Shown: positions 60,307 to 64,000 of the stretch, in pieces | Layout of the letters: every line of letters starts with the position of its first letter | Numbering within the stretch: position 1 is the first letter of the stretch | NCBI RefSeq assembly: GCF_000003195.3 | Contig: NC_012879.2 | Location: 60,857,671 to 60,921,670, forward strand | From: Sorghum bicolor | Lineage: Eukaryota > Streptophyta > Magnoliopsida > Poales > Poaceae | Length of the DNA stretch: 64,000 nt | Direction: 5' to 3' | Made by a program: the position numbers and the translations under genes | The notes under the pieces: model-generated | Database searches by the model: none | What the model saw: only the letters and a program-made list of their open reading frames with translations | Told to the model about the DNA's origin: nothing

Positions 60307-60745
60307 GGCCTTGTTTGGATCCACCCCAACTAAAATTTAGCTAGCTAATTGCTAGAGCTAAAATTTATCCAACTAAAGAATAGCTAGCTAAACTTTAGCT
60401 GGGGGTGTTTGGATCATCTAGCTAATTGAAAACCTTGACTATACTACTCTCATTAATTCTATTGTTTAGCGAGCTAAACTTGAGCTGGTGTGTTTAGATC
60501 CTCTAGCTGAACTTTAGCATGTAGTTTGATCATTGATGCCTTTTAGCTAATTCTAGCTAGGTTGAAACAGCTAAAGGGATTGTGTATGTTTTAGTCTCCA
60601 ACTAAAGTTTAGCTGAGTTTAGTCGTTGACTATTTGAATCCGCTATAACTAAATTTAGCTGGCTAAAATATAACTAGTGGATCCAGAGAGGGTCTAACTT
60701 TAAAATTTTAGCTAGCTAAACTTTTACGTTATCGTGTGGATCGGA
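60307..60745. repeat. TTAGCTAGCTAA-rich repeat element
   Basis: Begins GGCCTTGTTTGGATCC and contains many copies of TTTAGCTAGCTAA-type words and GTGTTTGGATC/GTGTTTAGATC words. This is a MITE-like sequence with internal repetition. The right end is not clean. Similar sequence recurs near 54300-54480 and 61569-61720. Confidence 0.5.
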
Positions 60746-60967
60746 TCTAGAGATAGCCCGGTACCAATTATGTTACAACATGTGAACCAAATGCTATGTA
60801 AGATTGTATTTACATCCATTATTAGTGTTATTATTAATAGTCAGCTCTATAGTTAGTACTCCTTGGGTACTAAAATACGAGGTACCCAATTATAAGGATA
60901 TATCAATTATGTGGTAAAGCAAGCTAAAACTTTAGGTAGCTAAAAGTTTTGGTCAAACTTTTACTTA

Positions 60968-61246
60968 GGCCCTGTTTAGATTTAAAATTTTTTGTTCAAA
61001 GTGGTAAAAAATTTTGTGATCAGCATACGCGAAAAATTTTAGGTGTTTAGTTTGGCAAATTTTTTTTGACACAACTTGGGCTGCATGCATTTGCAGTTGT
61101 CATTGGTGGGCTTCCATGGGAGTGTGTGCATAGTTGTAGCCCAAAATTTTTGCCCCAAAATTTTTTTGGTCACGTTTAGTTCCCAGGCCCCAATTCCACA
61201 ATTTTTTTTCTCTTTGGACCAAAAAATTTCAAATTTAAACAGGCCC
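60968..61246. mobile_element. Tourist-like MITE
   Basis: GGCCCTGTTTAGATTTAAAATTT at the left pairs with AAATTTAAACAGGCCC at the right. TTA flanks both sides (60965-60967 and 61247-61249). Inner AAAAAATTTTG tracts are also inverted. Confidence 0.8.
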
Positions 61247-61249
61247 TTA

Positions 61250-61565
61250 GGGCACTCCCAATGCGGAAACCATTGTGGTTTCTATAGACATTAATTATAG
61301 TACCACCTAAGCATTTTGCTGATGTGGCAAGAAATTTATTGAAGAGAGAGAGCAAAAATAATAGAAACTAGGTCTAAGTTAGAAACCATATCTACACAAA
61401 AGACATGAAGTGATATGATTGGTTAAGAATGGAGAGAGAATGAATGTGATTGGAGAAAAATATTCTATAGAAAGTATCCATTGGGACCATAGTTTCCATA
61501 TAATAGTGTCTATAAAAATTAATACGTATAGAAACTACATGTAGTTTCTAACATTGGGAGTGCCC
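61250..61565. mobile_element. MITE with GGGCACTCCCAATG ends
   Basis: GGGCACTCCCAATG at the left is matched by CATTGGGAGTGCCC at the right, perfect over 14 bp. TTA flanks both sides (61247-61249 and 61566-61568). Its left TTA is the same three bases as the right duplication of the preceding MITE. Confidence 0.88.
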
Positions 61566-62023
61566 TTAAGGTGTTTGAATGCTCCAAGTAATAGACTTAG
61601 CTAAATTTTAGCTAGGTGGAAATATATAATAAGACCTAGCTAAACATTAACTAGTCTTTTTAACTGGGATGTTTAAATGCTTGGCAGCTAAAATTTAGCC
61701 GGTGCATCAAATAGGCTCTAAATTGGATTAATTACATTTAATTTACGTTTGTGAAAGCAATGTTTGAACCACGCATGCAAACACTTTGTTGGTTGGTGTT
61801 GTAGCCGGCACGGTACACGTATGTGTGCAAAACAATGTAGCAGCAGCAGTTGTTGCTGCACTTTGTACAGCAACCACTACCTGCCTGCCTGGCCTGCCTG
61901 CCTGATTGGAAAAGCCCAGCGGTTTTGCTTGCTTGGTAGGCTGCCACCATTGCTCTGCGGGACCCACCCCCACCCGCTGCCGCCGGTTGAGACTGGACTT
62001 CCACGCGGCTGAGCTGCTCTATC

Positions 62024-62030
62024 TATAAAA
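62024..62030 (+). promoter_or_regulatory. TATA box of the ATL gene
   Basis: TATAAAA sits 100 bp upstream of the preferred ATG (62130), in a GC-rich promoter. A transcription start near 62055-62060 is expected. Whether ATG 62057 is included in the mRNA is uncertain; it opens a long frame that overlaps the RING frame. Confidence 0.7.
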
Positions 62031-62129
62031 ATCCGAATCATCCGGTCGCCACGGCCATGCTCGGTCTGCGTGTCACACTCCCACTCCCCTGTTTCGTTTC
62101 GAGAGCAGAGCAGAGCAGAGCAGAGCGCC

Positions 62130-62750
62130 ATGCCGCGTGCCCCGGCGAGCCTCCGCCTCCAGGCAGCAGCCTCCACCGCCACCGCGACACCGAGCCAGCA
62201 GCAGGCGTCGTCGTCGTCTCCTCCCCAGCAGCAGCAGCAGCAGGCGGCGGTGTCGGTGGACTCCGACATGGTGGTCATCCTGGCGTCCTTCCTGTGCGCG
62301 CTCGTCTGCGTGCTCGGCCTCGCCCTCGTCTCCCGCTGCGCCTGCCGCCTCTGCGGCCGCGGGCCTGCCGCCGCCTCGTCTTCCGCGCAGCAGGAGCAGG
62401 CTCCTCCACCCAAAGGTCTCAAGAAGAAGGCCATCGACGCGCTGCCCACCGTGCCCTTCACCGCCGCCGCCTCCTCCTCCTCGGACTGCGCCATCTGCCT
62501 CGCCGAGTTCGCCGAGGGCGACGCGCTGCGCGTGCTCCCGCGCTGCGACCACGCCTTCCACGTGGCCTGCGTCGACGCCTGGCTCCGCACGCGTGCCACC
62601 TGCCCCTCCTGCCGCGCCGGCATCGTCGCCGCCCCGGCCCAGCAACTGCCGCAGCCGCCCGTCGTGTCGCCCGGCGGCGCCTGCGGGAGGTGCGGCCACG
62701 TGCTCATGGCCGCAAGTCCGGCTCCTGGATACGACACCTTCTTGCCTTGA
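62130..62750 (+). CDS. ATL-type RING-H2 E3 ubiquitin ligase
   Basis: Membrane-anchored E3 ligase of the ATL family, which pairs with E2 enzymes to ubiquitinate targets in defence, hormone and stress responses. Intronless, as most ATLs are; 206 residues from ATG 62130 ([10 protein letters not shown]). An in-frame ATG at 62070 would add 20 residues, but lies within the likely leader. The order is a Gln/Ser-rich N-terminus, one hydrophobic helix ([20 protein letters not shown]), a Cys-rich short linker, a GLD-type motif ([11 protein letters not shown]), and the canonical ATL RING-H2. The RING spacing is C-x2-C-x15-C-x1-H-x2-H-x2-C-x10-C-x2-C, with the Trp (VDAWL) that contacts E2 and the Pro before the second Cys of the first pair absent (CAIC). 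The short tail has a CGRCG pair. Codon use is very GC-rich, typical of grass single-exon genes. Complete and apparently functional. Confidence 0.92.
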   Translation: MPRAPASLRLQAAASTATATPSQQQASSSSPPQQQQQQAAVSVDSDMVVILASFLCALVCVLGLALVSRCACRLCGRGPAAASSSAQQEQAPPPKGLKKKAIDALPTVPFTAAASSSSDCAICLAEFAEGDALRVLPRCDHAFHVACVDAWLRTRATCPSCRAGIVAAPAQQLPQPPVVSPGGACGRCGHVLMAASPAPGYDTFLP

Positions 62751-64000
62751 CCCGGCCCGGCGTTCGTCAATCTCTCTCTCTCTCTCTCTCTTTTTTCATC
62801 AGTCTACTGTATTTTTGGGGTGTGGCGTGGGATTTTGGAGTGTTGGGTGTAGCGTAGGATGTATGTAAACTAGCAAGCACTTATCATCATCACTCACTGT
62901 AATTTACGCAAATACTACATAGTTATATTGATATATGCTCCTAGCTAGTTGTCAAGGAAATGAATGGAGGGAAGAAAAAAAAAAACATGAGCTGTCGGCA
63001 TCCTGGGCTGCTGGATTCCTCCACTGCGCATACATTTCAGTTTTCAGTGGAATTGTCAAGGCACATTTGGTGGAGATTTGAGAAGCCAAACTTTTCTTCA
63101 TCAGTCAGTGACATGTTCCTACCTTGGACTGAAGCAATACCAGGCAATAGCACAGTCTCAACACTGAAAGCAAAGCGAGCAATAGGATCGGTGTCGGAGC
63201 TCCACAAGTAGACATCAGCTTTTCGGCGGCCGCCGCCGCCGATGCAATCCATTCAACTTCTTCTCCTTCTTCTTCTGCTCGATTCTTTATTCTCCACAGA
63301 TAGCAATAGCAACAGGTAGCAACAGAATACTAGACTGCATTTGCATGCCTTTCTTCCTCCTTAAGTCACAACTCACAAGGTTGATAGATAAAGCAGCATC
63401 TCAATCAAGAATCAGAAAAAAAAAAAATCCTCTGTTGACCGTCGTCGTCTCGTCTGCGTCTTCACCTGATCCGCTGGAGCAAGAAATCTGTGAGGATGGA
63501 AAGGGGAATCCCTCTTTCAATTCCTTGTGTGTGTGTGTGTGTGTTTTTTTTTTTTTGTTTCCGCATCTTGCACGCTACTGCTACTACCTGCAGGCTACCT
63601 GTCGTTGAATGAAGACAGACAGCAAGCAGGCATCGATGCCCCATTTCATCACTTCCTCCCATCCCATTTCGATCGGTGCATGCAACTGACAATTGGCCGA
63701 TCGATATGATCCCCCTTGCCATCGCATCATCACAACACGCCCACCACTAAGCGCGATGGCACATATATAGGACGTGGAGTTGGCCCGTCCATTTTTCACG
63801 ACGCTCTTCTCCGGCACGAGGAGGCAGGTCTACAACATCCATCGGGACCCTTGTCGATCTTTCCTTTGCCAGTGTACACACGTGGTGGCGTTAATTAGCA
63901 CTTCCTCATCGTTGGGGGAAGTTCTCCCCTGAGGATCTCATGTCCGTCCTCGACACGCTCCAAACCTGGTTCCCTCAGACGAGGCACACACAGACTAGGT
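62751..64000. other. 3' flank of the ATL gene, no further gene recognised
   Basis: A CT run (about 62770-62790) lies in the 3' UTR. CCGCCGCCGCCG (63229-63240), a GT run (63527-63543) and TCTTCTTCT tracts follow. A minus-strand frame at 63037-63252 has ordinary composition and could be part of an exon, but nothing joins to it. The window ends without another recognisable gene. Confidence 0.4.

Noticed and set aside
61877..62770. Long minus-strand frames (up to 297 codons) opposite the ATL gene
   Set aside because: They are shadows of a very GC-rich coding sequence. The plus strand has a perfect RING-H2; the minus frames have no domain.
63037..63252. Minus-strand frame with ordinary amino-acid composition
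   Set aside because: Could be part of an exon, but there is no recognisable domain, no neighbouring exon and no clear splice partners within the window.
1..64000. CRISPR arrays, bacterial operons, phage or organellar inserts
   Set aside because: No spacer-repeat arrays or compact operons. Direct repeats found here are tandem or transposon-derived.

Overview
This is eukaryotic, plant nuclear DNA. Genes are split by GT-AG introns, and the gene families are plant-specific: callose synthase, REVEILLE MYB, CC-NB-LRR and ATL RING-H2. The intergenic DNA is packed with grass-type MITEs: Tourist-like GGCCTTGTTTAGTT elements with 3-bp duplications, and Stowaway-like CTCCCTCCGT elements with TA duplications. 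A panicoid grass, most likely Sorghum or a close relative, fits best. The species is inferred from the repeat families, not proven.

Layout. 166-3670 (+) is the 3' end of an EH-domain/Pan1-like endocytic adaptor gene. 6502-15982 (+) is a CC-NB-LRR resistance-type gene whose nucleotide-binding region is spread over several tandem, phase-0 NB-like exons. Its first intron is filled by nested transposons. 17100-19591 (-) is a complete REVEILLE-type single-MYB transcription factor. 19600-29000 is transposon-rich intergenic DNA. 29019-43110 (-) is a complete many-exon callose synthase of the CalS3/GSL12 type. 43100-62000 is again mostly mobile DNA: a 1 kb Harbinger-like element, a LINE copy with an inverted 5' half (twin-priming structure), a decayed LINE 3' end, a CACTA end fragment, and a 4.08 kb CACTA element carrying a Ulp1-like cysteine protease gene. 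62130-62750 (+) is an intronless ATL-type RING-H2 E3 ligase gene with a clear TATA box.

The host genes do not form a pathway or cluster. They are an ordinary grass gene series: endocytosis, immunity, clock/light output, cell-wall callose and ubiquitination. The most unusual parts are the multi-NB resistance gene, whose introns 3 and 4 share a duplicated block, and the Ulp1-carrying CACTA element. No prokaryotic features, CRISPR arrays, rRNA genes or obvious tRNA genes were recognised. RNA genes were not searched exhaustively by eye.
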